64,000 nt of DNA from Marivirga arenosa (GTDB lineage Bacteria; Bacteroidota; Bacteroidia; Cytophagales; Cyclobacteriaceae): positions 2,403,001 to 2,467,000 of the forward strand of contig NZ_CP129970.2 of the NCBI RefSeq assembly GCF_030503895.2, read 5' to 3'. Of the stretch, positions 33,079 through 43,800 are shown piece after piece; position 1 is the stretch's first letter, and every line of letters begins with the position of its first letter. A model generated the notes under the pieces. It was not told the DNA's origin and did no database searches. It worked only from the letters and a program-made list of their open reading frames with translations. A program made the translations under genes and the position numbers.

Positions 33079-33957
33079 TTATTTTGAATTTTCTTTATGA
33101 GGTTTAAGCCCATAGATTAATTGATCTTTTAAATTTTCAGGAAATTTATCCATACCATCAAAACCTAATGGCTCATCTCTTCCTTCTTTTGGTATGTAAT
33201 GAGTTCCAAAAATATAATCCCATATACTTAATGAAATCCCGAAATTCACTCCAGTTTTTGATGGTATATGCTTAGCATGATGCCATATATGCATTTGCGG
33301 ATTATTGAATATATACTTTAAAGGACCTAATGGAACTTTTATGTTTGAATGATTAAAGTGTCCGATTGCCAATGCAAATAAATGAACCAATAGAAATTCT
33401 TGTATTCCGAAACCAATCATGGCTAGTGGAATATATTCAATGGTTCTATACACTATAGTTTCCATCCAATGGAACCTTAAATGAGCTGCAAATCCCATTT
33501 GTTCAACCGAATGATGGACCTTGTGGAATTCCCATAATGCAGGCACAGCATGCAGTAATCTATGCACGTTCCAATGAATAAAATCTCGAACTAAAAATAA
33601 GGTAAGTAATTGAGCCCATACTGGCCAGGTATTGATTTCAATGGCTACCAAATTTTCGATTCCAAACAAAGCTAAGAAATCATTAAATAACTCAACGAAT
33701 ACATTTGAAACTGCATAATATCCCACTAAAGAGAATAGAAAAAAGTTGAAGAACATATAAAAAGCATCCAACCAGAAGTCTTTTCTAATTTTAGGTTGGT
33801 TTTTCCTCCAAGGCATGATTAATTCTAATGCATAGAAGAATAGCGATATTCCGATCAGCCAGTATAAATAATTACCCCAATGTGGATTAATTACTTCATT
33901 TCCAACATATCTCGCGTAGTCTTTAAATGAAGTGATGAAGATATCAATGTATTCCAT
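33079..33957 (-). CDS. Sterol desaturase / fatty acid hydroxylase family protein
   Basis: A 292-aa integral membrane protein, started at ATG 33957 (MEYIDIFITSFKDY); an upstream in-frame TTG is less likely. It has about four to five spans and the His clusters of the di-iron hydroxylase superfamily: HWNVHRLLH, HKVHH and HIWHHAKH. The substrate is unknown; in Bacteroidota such proteins may hydroxylate lipids or carotenoids. It is the first chromosomal gene beyond the tRNA. Confidence 0.88.
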   Translation of the reverse strand: MEYIDIFITSFKDYARYVGNEVINPHWGNYLYWLIGISLFFYALELIMPWRKNQPKIRKDFWLDAFYMFFNFFLFSLVGYYAVSNVFVELFNDFLALFGIENLVAIEINTWPVWAQLLTLFLVRDFIHWNVHRLLHAVPALWEFHKVHHSVEQMGFAAHLRFHWMETIVYRTIEYIPLAMIGFGIQEFLLVHLFALAIGHFNHSNIKVPLGPLKYIFNNPQMHIWHHAKHIPSKTGVNFGISLSIWDYIFGTHYIPKEGRDEPLGFDGMDKFPENLKDQLIYGLKPHKENSK

Positions 33958-34043
33958 TATATAAATTTTCAAACTATAACGAATATAGAAATAAAGCAGT
34001 TCGATTAAATGTAACCAAAGTTACATATAACTTTTTAACTCAA

Positions 34044-34068
34044 TAAAAAAGCCTCCATTTGGAGGCTT
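34044..34068 (-). terminator. Terminator of the carboxylase gene
   Basis: Stem AAGCCTCCA / TGGAGGCTT with a TT loop, followed on the minus strand by a T-run, directly after the acyl-CoA carboxylase stop codon. Confidence 0.8.
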
Positions 34069-34071
34069 AAA

Positions 34072-35661
34072 TTATAATGGAATATTTCCGTGTTTCTTTT
34101 TAGGCAGTGTATCTACTTTGTTTTCCAACATTGAGAAAGCTTTGATTAGTTTCTTTCTTGTGTCAGATGGTAATATCACCTCATCCACATAACCTCTGTG
34201 TGCTGCTCTGTAAGGATTAGCAAACTTTTCGGTATATTCTTGTACTTTTTCATCTAATTTAGCTTCAGGATCATCTGCTGCTGCAATTTCTTTTCTGAAA
34301 ATGATTTCTGATGCACCTTTAGCACCCATTACGGCAATTTCAGCAGTTGGCCATGCGTAATTCATATCCGCACCTATATGCTTAGAATTCATTACATCAT
34401 AGGCGCCACCATACGCTTTACGCGTAATAACGGTTACTCTTGGAACAGTAGCTTCACTGAAAGCATATAGCAGTTTTGCACCATTCGAAATAATTCCATT
34501 CCATTCTTGATCTGTTCCTGGTAAGAAACCTGGTACATCTTCAAATACTAATAAAGGAATGTTAAAGCTGTCACAGAAACGAACGAATCGGGCAGCTTTT
34601 TTACTAGCATCATTATCCAATACTCCAGCTAGTGATGCAGGTTGATTTCCAACTATACCAATGCTTCTTCCTGCTAAGTGAGCAAAACCAACTACTATAT
34701 TCTCAGCATAGTTTTTATGAACTTCAAAGAAACTATTTTCATCTACAGTTTCTTCAATCACTTCCCTCATATCATAAGGCTGATTAGGATTGTCAGGAAC
34801 TATCTCATTTAATCCTTTTCTTGTTTCATCCTCTTTTAATTCATAAGGAACCGAAGGAACAGGATCTTCACAATTCTGAGGAACATAGCTCAATAATGTT
34901 TTAATATTATTGATGCATTCTAATTCATTAGCACAAGAGAAATGTGTTACACCGCTCTCAGTACTATGCGTACTTGCCCCACCAAGCTCTTCTGAAGTTA
35001 CGTTTTCCTGAGTTACTGTCTTTACAACATTTGGCCCAGTCACAAACATATAACTTGTATTTTCAACCATCATAATGAAATCTGTCATGGCAGGAGAGTA
35101 TACCGCTCCACCAGCGCATGGCCCCATTATAGCTGATATTTGTGGTACAACCCCAGATGCTCTAACGTTTCTGTAAAAGATATCAGCATACCCCCCTAAA
35201 GAAACGACCCCTTCTTGGATTCTAGCTCCACCAGAATCATTCAAGCCAATTACTGGAGCCCCATTTTTCATAGCCATCTCCATGATTTTCACTATTTTTT
35301 CTGCATGGGTTTCAGATAGTGAGCCACCAAATACAGTAAAATCTTGGCTGAATACATAGGTTAATCTACCATTTACAGTTCCATAGCCTGTTACTACACC
35401 ATCACCTGGATAATGTTGTTTATCCAATCCAAAGTCTTTGCAACGATGCATCACGAACTTGCCAATTTCCTCAAAAGAACCTTCATCCATTAAAAGATCA
35501 ATTCTTTCTCTGGCCGTAAGTTTGCCTTTTTTATGTTGAGCTTCTATTCGATCTTCACCACCACCTTTTAGTGCAGCAGCATTTTTTTCTTTTAATAGCT
35601 CGTTTTTTTCCTTATTGGTAGGTTTAGTATAAACAGCTTTTTGTATGTCGTTTTTTGCCAT
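34072..35661 (-). CDS. Acyl-CoA carboxylase beta subunit (propionyl/methylmalonyl type)
   Basis: A 529-aa carboxyltransferase. The N-terminal half contains [37 protein letters not shown] and [13 protein letters not shown]. The C-terminal half has [19 protein letters not shown], the acyl-CoA site, and [18 protein letters not shown]. It transfers carboxyl from biotin to propionyl- or acetyl-CoA and normally works with a biotin carboxylase/BCCP subunit, not seen adjacent here. The substrate cannot be fixed from sequence reading alone. Confidence 0.93.
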   Translation of the reverse strand: MAKNDIQKAVYTKPTNKEKNELLKEKNAAALKGGGEDRIEAQHKKGKLTARERIDLLMDEGSFEEIGKFVMHRCKDFGLDKQHYPGDGVVTGYGTVNGRLTYVFSQDFTVFGGSLSETHAEKIVKIMEMAMKNGAPVIGLNDSGGARIQEGVVSLGGYADIFYRNVRASGVVPQISAIMGPCAGGAVYSPAMTDFIMMVENTSYMFVTGPNVVKTVTQENVTSEELGGASTHSTESGVTHFSCANELECINNIKTLLSYVPQNCEDPVPSVPYELKEDETRKGLNEIVPDNPNQPYDMREVIEETVDENSFFEVHKNYAENIVVGFAHLAGRSIGIVGNQPASLAGVLDNDASKKAARFVRFCDSFNIPLLVFEDVPGFLPGTDQEWNGIISNGAKLLYAFSEATVPRVTVITRKAYGGAYDVMNSKHIGADMNYAWPTAEIAVMGAKGASEIIFRKEIAAADDPEAKLDEKVQEYTEKFANPYRAAHRGYVDEVILPSDTRKKLIKAFSMLENKVDTLPKKKHGNIPL

Positions 35662-35746
35662 AGTATGATCAACTTATATTCCTTCAAAGATAGAATGTGT
35701 TGAACGAAAAACGAATTTTTTAGCCTCAAACTATGAATATTAAGCA

Positions 35747-35777
35747 TAAAAAAAGGCTATCTGTTTGGATAGCCTTT
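35747..35777 (-). terminator. Terminator of the OmpA/PD40 gene
   Basis: Stem AAAGGCTATC / GATAGCCTTT with a 6-base loop and T-run on the minus strand, 20 bases after the stop codon. Confidence 0.8.
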
Positions 35778-35796
35778 GAACTTTTGATTCAATTAA

Positions 35797-38109
35797 TTAC
35801 CTGTCAACATTATTAAGATCAATTATTTGAACTTCTACACGTCTGTTTTCAGCTGGATTTTTAGTGTCTGATTTAGTAGAGCCGTATCCTTTTGCAATAA
35901 TTCTTCTCCTAACAACTCCTTTGTAGTTGAAGAAATTTACTACTTCAATAGCTCTTTTATTCGATAATTTCCTATTTAATTCGGGGTCTCCTTCAGCTGA
36001 AGCATATCCTGAAATTTGAATCCCCAGCGCATCATGCTTCTGTAATTGCTCATAAATCTCTTGTAATTGAGAATTGTATTTATCTGCAAACTTTGCTTCC
36101 CCTACATCAAAATAGATTTTGTAAACAGGCTCAAGTAAAGATTTGTCGTATGTGATTTCAGCTTTCTGTGCTTTTTCCTTCTTTTGTTGCTCAGCTTCTT
36201 CCGTTACATACATTGTCGGCAGAGAGTAAATAGTCTCACCTTCAACCACTCTACTTTTTAAGGTAGTAGTATCACTTTCATCATAATAATAGGTTCTACT
36301 AGCGATTTCCATTTCATCTTCATTCGCGCTGAAATCAACATCCTCAATTGGATTTACTGAGTACATTAAATCCATCATATAATTAAAAGCTGCAGTATCT
36401 TCAGCGGCAATTATCGCATCCATCATATCGTAAACATCCAAACTATCACTTTGTACTAACATAGCCTCATTTGCCTGTCTAGGAGAGTACGTCCCTTCTT
36501 GCTTGGTATCGTAAAATGCATTGTTAACTGAAACTTCTTGTCCTACCACTACATCAAACTGCTTTATAAGCTTTAGATTAATTTTCTGATAAAGCTCATA
36601 GAAATAAGTCTGGTTAGGTACATTGATGTTTAATGTGTAAGGAAGATAACCTTCTGATTCAATTATCAAGTCATAATTTTTACCTGGGGGTAATATGATT
36701 AGATAATTACCTGTATTAGGATCTGGATCGTACACATAATCTACTTTAGTATTATTTTCATTATCAATTAGTTTGATTTTAGTAGGAACGGGTTGTTCAT
36801 CCTCACCTGCAGTAATTTTACCTTTTAGCATGGTAAGAGGGATATTGGCATATTTTTCAGGCATATCAAAAATGTAGATGTCCTGTCCTCCATAGCCACC
36901 CTGTCTATCAGATGAGAAATATCCTTTACTTCCATCTGCTGATAAGGTAAAGTAATTATCATTTAACGGAGTGTTAATTGGATATCCCATATTTTGGGGT
37001 GAAGTCCATTTTCCACCCACAAGGTTAGTTCTAAAAATATCTCTTCCTCCCATGGAATTTATACCATTAGAAGTGTAATACAAAGTCTTCATATCAGGGT
37101 GAATGAAAGGAGCATCTTCGTCATATTTACTGTTCACTTCTGCACCTAAGTTTTTTACATTTCCCCATTTTCCGTTTCCTAAGCTTTCAGCTACCCAAAT
37201 ATCCATTCCACCATAACCACCTGGCCTGTTACTCGCAAAATAGATTTTCTTTCCATCAGGTGTGATTGAACCAGTACTTTCTAAATCACGAGAATTTAAT
37301 CCTTCAATAGCTGATGGCTGACTCCATCCATCAGCTTCTTTTCTCATGATATAAAGGTTTCCAGTGTTTCCTGATCCAATAAAAACTAGCATTTGTTGGC
37401 CATCAGGTGAGATACCAGCAGTACCCACGTTTTCGTCAGTTCTGATGTCAATTTTTTGAGGCTCACCCCAGTCGCCTGAGCTTTTGTAAGTGATATATAC
37501 ATCTTCAGATGATCTTCCAGTTCTTTGGTTGGGTCTTAATGAGGTGAATGCCATTACCGACTGATCTGCAGAAACCACTGGATTATATTCAGTGAATTCT
37601 GAGTTGATAGGAGGAGCCATTCTTTGAATATTAATATCTTTTTTCTGGCTTAATAATCGTTTAGCATTTTCAACTTTCGCGATCTCTAACTCTACATCCG
37701 CTCTTTCTTTTCTTTGGGAATCACTTAAGCTATTTAAATATTGGTTGTAATATTTAGTCGCTTTTTCCAATTCCAAAGATTTATGGAATGCTTGTCCCAT
37801 ATAGTAGTAAGCATCTTGGGGTAGATCAGAAAAGCTGCCTTGCATTTCCAATTTTGAAAAAATAGGTGCAGCTTTTAATTGGTCGGTTGCATTTGGCATC
37901 ATTAAATATGATACTCCTAACATATAATTAACATAGGGCTCGTTTGCACCTAGTTCTACGGCTTCAGCTAATGATTTAACTGTTCCTTCGTAATTCTTTA
38001 TTTTAAAAAGATTTTCACCCCTATAGATTAAGCCATCTATTTTATCCTGTTGAGCAAAAACCATAGTAGAGATGCTTAAACAGAATAATACAATAAGTGA
38101 TTTTTTCAT
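35797..38109 (-). CDS. OmpA-family protein with TPR and PD40 repeats
   Basis: A 770-aa outer-membrane-associated protein. The signal peptide ends in VFAQQ. TPR-like helices follow at about residues 25-150 (YEGTVKSLAEAVELGANEPY), then WD40/PD40 propeller blades at about 165-400 (TPDGKKIYFASNRPGGYGGM; SADGSKGYFSSDRQGGYGGQ), a carboxypeptidase-regulatory-like domain at about 420-500, and a C-terminal OmpA peptidoglycan-binding domain at about 655-765 (ISGYASAEGDPELNRKLSNK). This architecture resembles PorE of the type IX secretion system and the OmpA partners of PorP/SprF genes, and a PorP/SprF gene lies just upstream. Confidence 0.88.
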   Translation of the reverse strand: MKKSLIVLFCLSISTMVFAQQDKIDGLIYRGENLFKIKNYEGTVKSLAEAVELGANEPYVNYMLGVSYLMMPNATDQLKAAPIFSKLEMQGSFSDLPQDAYYYMGQAFHKSLELEKATKYYNQYLNSLSDSQRKERADVELEIAKVENAKRLLSQKKDINIQRMAPPINSEFTEYNPVVSADQSVMAFTSLRPNQRTGRSSEDVYITYKSSGDWGEPQKIDIRTDENVGTAGISPDGQQMLVFIGSGNTGNLYIMRKEADGWSQPSAIEGLNSRDLESTGSITPDGKKIYFASNRPGGYGGMDIWVAESLGNGKWGNVKNLGAEVNSKYDEDAPFIHPDMKTLYYTSNGINSMGGRDIFRTNLVGGKWTSPQNMGYPINTPLNDNYFTLSADGSKGYFSSDRQGGYGGQDIYIFDMPEKYANIPLTMLKGKITAGEDEQPVPTKIKLIDNENNTKVDYVYDPDPNTGNYLIILPPGKNYDLIIESEGYLPYTLNINVPNQTYFYELYQKINLKLIKQFDVVVGQEVSVNNAFYDTKQEGTYSPRQANEAMLVQSDSLDVYDMMDAIIAAEDTAAFNYMMDLMYSVNPIEDVDFSANEDEMEIASRTYYYDESDTTTLKSRVVEGETIYSLPTMYVTEEAEQQKKEKAQKAEITYDKSLLEPVYKIYFDVGEAKFADKYNSQLQEIYEQLQKHDALGIQISGYASAEGDPELNRKLSNKRAIEVVNFFNYKGVVRRRIIAKGYGSTKSDTKNPAENRRVEVQIIDLNNVDR

Positions 38110-38271
38110 AATAATTTGCTTTTAATTAATTATAAGCTTGTTGATAGCTTTAATAACACTACAAAATAATATTATATTTCGTCAATTTGTTTAAGAAATA
38201 TAATCATTTAAAGCGGTATTAGTACTCTTATGGCATAAAGATAATTTTTTTCTTTAAAAATATAACAATCT

Positions 38272-39516
38272 TTATTTGAGCTTATCGATAGCTTTTAGCC
38301 TTTCTAAGAGCGGGGGATGTGAGTAATGAAAGAATACATACAACTTATGTGGTTTTAAATTGCTCAAACTGTCCACAGAGAGCTTTTTAAGAGCATTTTG
38401 CAAAGCATTACCATTGTAAGTAATGGTCGCAAATTCATCAGCTTGATATTCATGTTTTCGACTAATAAAGTTTGAAAACAATGATAAAATCAAGCTAATA
38501 GGTGTATATATAATTCCAAATGCAATAAAATTAACAGGGAAGCTTAGCTGAGCCGCACCCAGTGCTTTACTCAATTCAGGGTTGAATATCATAAATGACA
38601 TGATAAATAGCATAGCACCGGTTTGAAGAATACCACTGAACAGGCCTGAAATTGTATGTTTCTTTTTGTAGTGACCTACTTCATGAGCTAAAATGGCAAC
38701 TAACTCCTCTTCGGTATTCTTTTCTAATAAAGTGTCAAAGAGTACAATTTTCTTCCTTTTACCAAAACCTGAGAAAAAGGCATTAGCTTTTGCGGATCTT
38801 TTAGAGCCATCCATTACATAAATATTTTGAATAGGGAATTCTACAGATTTACCATATGACATTATCTTCTCGCGTAAACTTCCATCTTCTAAAGGCACTA
38901 ACTTATTGAAAAGAGGCAATATCCAGCTAGTGTAAAAAAAATTAGCACCAATCATAAATATTGCTATCACAATCCAAAAAATCCACCAAAAAGATTGGCC
39001 TATCCAGGTAATCAGAAATACTAAAATAGACAATAGGATTCCTCCAATTATTGCTGTTAAAACGTATGATTTGATTTTATCCTTCCAAAATATGGTGGAT
39101 GTCATTTTATTAAAACCAAATCTTTCCTCAATCTTAAATGTAGAATACCATTGCCAAGGAATATTCCATATATCGTTTACAATAAAAATAATTCCGAAGA
39201 AGCCTAATGTTTGGGTGATAACAGAATTAAAATGAACTCTTACGTAAGTATCTAATTCTCCAAATAGACCAAACAGTAATACAATCAGCATGATTACCAA
39301 ACTAGATAATCCGCTCCACAAACCGAATTTAGTGTTTACTCTTTGGTATTTAACTGCTTCTGAATATTTCTCTTGATTGAAAAAACCTTGTAAATCCTCT
39401 GGTAGTTTTGAATTAGCTCTTTTGAAGTTTAGTAAGTCTACTAAAGTATTAAGTGCATAGTCAATAACTACCACCATTAAAATGATCGCAAAAAATTGAT
39501 CTGAAGTTAAAATCAT
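38272..39516 (-). CDS. M48 family (Ste24-like) metallopeptidase
   Basis: A 414-aa polytopic membrane protease. It has the zinc motif LAHEVGHYKKKHT (HExxH) at about residues 276-280 and a downstream Glu in EYQADEFA as the third ligand. Six to seven spans precede and follow, as in CAAX prenyl protease 1/Ste24. Bacterial members handle membrane-protein quality control. It lies 8 bases after the PorP/SprF gene stop on the same strand, but a functional link is not implied. Confidence 0.92.
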   Translation of the reverse strand: MILTSDQFFAIILMVVVIDYALNTLVDLLNFKRANSKLPEDLQGFFNQEKYSEAVKYQRVNTKFGLWSGLSSLVIMLIVLLFGLFGELDTYVRVHFNSVITQTLGFFGIIFIVNDIWNIPWQWYSTFKIEERFGFNKMTSTIFWKDKIKSYVLTAIIGGILLSILVFLITWIGQSFWWIFWIVIAIFMIGANFFYTSWILPLFNKLVPLEDGSLREKIMSYGKSVEFPIQNIYVMDGSKRSAKANAFFSGFGKRKKIVLFDTLLEKNTEEELVAILAHEVGHYKKKHTISGLFSGILQTGAMLFIMSFMIFNPELSKALGAAQLSFPVNFIAFGIIYTPISLILSLFSNFISRKHEYQADEFATITYNGNALQNALKKLSVDSLSNLKPHKLYVFFHYSHPPLLERLKAIDKLK

Positions 39517-39524
39517 AAATTATT

Positions 39525-40568
39525 TTAAAATTTAGGGCACGGAATCACAAGTTTGTCGGCAGGTGGTCTGCGTGGATCCCTTAATGATAGTACATAAGAT
39601 ATTGAAATCTCATGGGCTCCGCCACTTCTGATTCCCAAGTCTGATAGAGTGTAATCAAAGCTGTAACCCACTGCAAGTTTTTGGTAAGAATATCCTACTA
39701 AAAGGACTAAAGATTCCGAAGAAGAGAATCCGTTTGGAGTATTGAAAGGAATACCTCTATACCAAAGTCCTACCACCATAGGTTCTAATGTACTGTAAAG
39801 ACCTAAATCAGCTTGCTGAAAACCTCCTTGCATTTTATATTGAGCAGTGGGCGTTATACTTCTTTCATCTCCATTTCTACTAAAACCTTTTCGGTAACCT
39901 GTGTTGATAGGTATTTTGTACCCAGCATGGAATGAATGTTTCATCGGAAGTATACTTTCTTCACCTAAAATAGATTGATTAGGCTGATTTAGATGAAAAA
40001 CCGAGTATCCGAACCAGAAATTGTCAGAATATAGTACACCTCCGAATGATAGATCGAGAAAGGTTTTACTTTGACCTGTTGCAACTTCCCCAGTTGGGTT
40101 TTGAAAACTTTGAGTTTCAGGATCCCATTGATCGCCAAATGTAAGTTCAGCAAAATTTAAATTTCTATTGTATACACCAATTTGAGCACCAGGCCTAAAA
40201 GTTAATTTTTCTGATAATCTTAATTGATAGGCATATTGAGCACCAACGGAGGTTGATCTTAAACCCACCAATCCTTCTTCATCTCTAGTCACAATTAAAC
40301 CTACACCACTTTTTAATCTATCAAAATAATGATCGAAATAGGCTGAATAGGTTACAAAGTTTGCATTAATACTTGGCCACTGATTTCTGTAATTGATACC
40401 AGCACGACTCATTTGAGTATTTCCTGCAAAAGCAGGATTTAAATATAAGGGTGCCGCATAAAATTGTGAAAATTGCGGATCTTGGGCCTTTGCAATTTCT
40501 GGCCTTAGAAAAAAGGCAGCCAAGATGATTGAAATCAGTAAACTATTTCTTATAAAACTCTCTAGCAC
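39525..40568 (-). CDS. Type IX secretion system membrane protein PorP/SprF family
   Basis: A 347-aa outer-membrane beta-barrel. The signal peptide ends in AKAQ, followed by the family hallmark DPQFSQFYAAPLYLNPAFAG. Repeating amphipathic strands follow (GVGLIVTRDEEGLVGLRSTS; VGYSYQKLAVGYSFDYTLSD), and it ends in the typical SYVLSLRDPRR-like region. The start is a GTG. Members assist export or anchoring of type B CTD proteins. The divergently transcribed neighbour at 40820 is exactly such a protein, which suggests a dedicated pair. Confidence 0.9.
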   Translation of the reverse strand: MLESFIRNSLLISIILAAFFLRPEIAKAQDPQFSQFYAAPLYLNPAFAGNTQMSRAGINYRNQWPSINANFVTYSAYFDHYFDRLKSGVGLIVTRDEEGLVGLRSTSVGAQYAYQLRLSEKLTFRPGAQIGVYNRNLNFAELTFGDQWDPETQSFQNPTGEVATGQSKTFLDLSFGGVLYSDNFWFGYSVFHLNQPNQSILGEESILPMKHSFHAGYKIPINTGYRKGFSRNGDERSITPTAQYKMQGGFQQADLGLYSTLEPMVVGLWYRGIPFNTPNGFSSSESLVLLVGYSYQKLAVGYSFDYTLSDLGIRSGGAHEISISYVLSLRDPRRPPADKLVIPCPKF

Positions 40569-40819
40569 AACACAAATTTAAAATTCAAAAATCATCGAAA
40601 TATATAAAATAAGTCAGAAAAGGGGACGCACCTAATTAAAAAAAATATAAAAATTACTTAAAAAACTGAAAATGATTAAATTGTTCACTTCTTTATCTAT
40701 TATTTTATAAATTTCGACTTGGTACATTTAACGTCTGTAAATCGAAAAACATATTTTAAAATAAAGAAAATTTATTTCGATTGTTTTTCGTTAGTAATCA
40801 GTTGACAATTCCCGAATAT

Positions 40820-43800
40820 ATGAATAATAAAATACTTAAATCTATTTTTCTTGTCTTTTTACTTAGTGTAAAAGTAGCTTTGGCTCAAAATTTCTCAGAA
40901 ACATTCTGGTATTTTGGCGATAATAATAATGCTGTAAGATTTGATAGAAATAATGCCCGTCAATCTTTTTTAATTGATGATCAAGCTACTCCTTTCGGGA
41001 ATTCTGGAGCGGCTGTTGCAACCAATGCGATTGATGGTCAATTATTATTCTACACAGATGGAGATTTAATTTACGGGAAAGATCATAATGCTATACCGGG
41101 TGGGACAGCAATAGGTGGGGATAATACTTTGCGTCATCCAGTGGCGATTTCTCCATCACCAAATGCTAATAGCGACATATATTATGTGTACATTATTAAT
41201 GATGTAGGAGAATTACAATACCTTAGCGTAGACATGTCTTTAGGTACTTATGGTGAAGTTACTGCTTCAGCTCAAGGAACAGGTTTCGCTAATCTGAGCG
41301 ACTTTATCAATTCTTATAAATTTGGAGATAATTATTTCCTCATCTTTCAGTCTGGTAACAGTTTAGAACTAGCACAGGTTCAAGCAGATGGGACATTAGC
41401 TTCTGTTGCAAGTCATAACTTCTCCATTAGTTTTAGCTTAAATGGATTATCCTTTCGACCCAATTCTGGTACTAATCCACAATTAGCACTTTCCTCTGAT
41501 AACGTAAGTGGAACTCCAAAAAATATTGTATTACTAGATTTAGACCTTTCGGATCCTTTAAATCCTTTATTTCAAAATGAAAATTCATTAACTAATACTG
41601 GGGCAGTAAATCAAACTATTTCAGATGTTGAATGGTCAATAGGGGGAACAAACTTATATTATGCTAGAAATAATTCTAGTGGGCAAGCCAGCTTGATTCA
41701 AGTGAATTTAGATAGTGCATCTTCAGAAAATGTATTAAATAGATCTGTAGCTACCGTTAATTCCATACAGAACGGCCCTGATGGAAATATGTATTTCCTT
41801 TACAATAATGGAGCAGAGAGTTATTTAAGTAGAATATTAAGAGCAGATTCAATTCCTGATTCTTTGAGAATTGAATGGGATTTGTTTAGTGTAACATCTT
41901 ATGGACAAGCTAATAGTTTTCCAAATATAGCACCTCCTGCAATAGTGGATGGTGCCGTAAGTTTTGACTGGTATACTTCCCAGTTAAACACGAGTATATG
42001 TCAAAATAACCCCGTTTCCTTTTTTGCTGATTATGGAGATTTTGATGATGTAACTTCTTTAAACTGGGATTTTGGAAATGGACAATCATCCAATGCAATA
42101 AGCCCTAATGTGATTTTTGATCAGCCGGGTAATTATAATGTTACCTTAACGGTAAATGTAGGAGGAAATATTTTTATTGATTCTTCTCAAGTAACAGTAG
42201 AACAGTTTAACTCTCAAGTTCAGCTCCAGGATACTACTGTTTGTGAATTACCTCTTGAAAATTATGGACCAACATTGTCAGATGGTTCTCAACCCGATAA
42301 TGTCGTTTGGATCAATGCTGACACAACTAAGTTTACCGATAATGGTGATGGAACGGCTACTTTCGATTCTTCTGGAGTTTATACCGCAGCCGTTACTGTT
42401 GGAAACTGCACCGTTACAGCTAGCTTTACCTTGACTTTATTTGAAGAGCAAAAGCAGGTTGCTAATTTTTGGTATTTTGGGGAAGGTGCAGGAATAGATT
42501 TTAGTGGCGATGGGGGACCAGTTGCTGTTACTGACGGAAATATTCAAGCAGAGGAAGGGTGTACAACCGTTTCTGATGATAATGGTGATTTATTATTCTA
42601 TACCAATGGGGAGACTATTTGGGACTCTCAACACAATGTGATGGCGAATGGAACCGATCTGGGTGGAGATCCCGCTGCTTCACAGGGAGTGGTTGCAGTA
42701 ACGCATGGTTCTGATCCTTCATTATATTATTTATTCTTGAATGAAGATGCAAGTACTGGTAGTAACATCTTCTCCTATGCTTTAATAGATATGAAACTTA
42801 ATAATGGATTAGGAGATGTTGTATTGAAAGGGAGAAAAATCTATAGTAGGAGTACTGAAAAAGTGGCTGCTCAAGGGGTTCAAAATACGAACGTGTTAAC
42901 TCATGAGCTTGGAAGTAATAGCTTCAGATATTACCCAGTTAATGATCAAGGAATAAATGCAGCTGAATTTATATCCGAAGGAAGCAACTATTTTTCGAAT
43001 TCTTCAGCAAACGGATATTTAAAGTACGCAGCTGGTGGAGATAAAATTGCACAAGCCTACAATTCTGGTGGTGCTTTTATAGATTACATCAGGCGCGATA
43101 GTGTGAATGGATGGGAAGAAGCTTTGATTGATGTTAATTTTGGTGGAACAGTTTATGGAATTGAATTTTCTCCTAGCAGTAACTTATTGTATGCAACTAT
43201 TAATGATGGAGCTAATTCAATGTTATTGCAAATTCCGGTAGATGATGATTATTCAATTGATGATATTCAAAATCCAGATAGTGTGACAGTTGCTGACTTA
43301 GGATTTGAAGCAGGAGCATTGCAAACTGGACCAAATGGCCAAATATACATAGCAGCCAATAATAGTCCTGATGTTTATACAATTGGAGCCCCAGACCAAC
43401 GATATGATCCAGCTGATGGAGCTAATCTGGCATCAAGTTTACAGCCATTTAATTTAGCGGGTAGAACAAGTAGATTAGGCTTGCCTAATTTTGTTCAGAA
43501 TTTATCCACCCCAAGTCAAGAACCTTCGATAGCAGTGATAGCTTCATGTACATCAGATCAAATTATTTTGCAAGGAAATGGAACTACTAATTTTGACCAA
43601 TTTAATTGGACTATTACACCGATTGGAAGTACAAATAGTGTCTATACATCGAATAGCCAGAATGATACTTTAGATATCCAATTAGATCCAGGACAATATG
43701 AAGCTTCATTAAGAATTACCAATGAATGTGGATATGATAATCTTCTAGTCGAAAATTTTGAATTATATCCAAGCCCTGATGTTAGTAATGTTTCCAATAC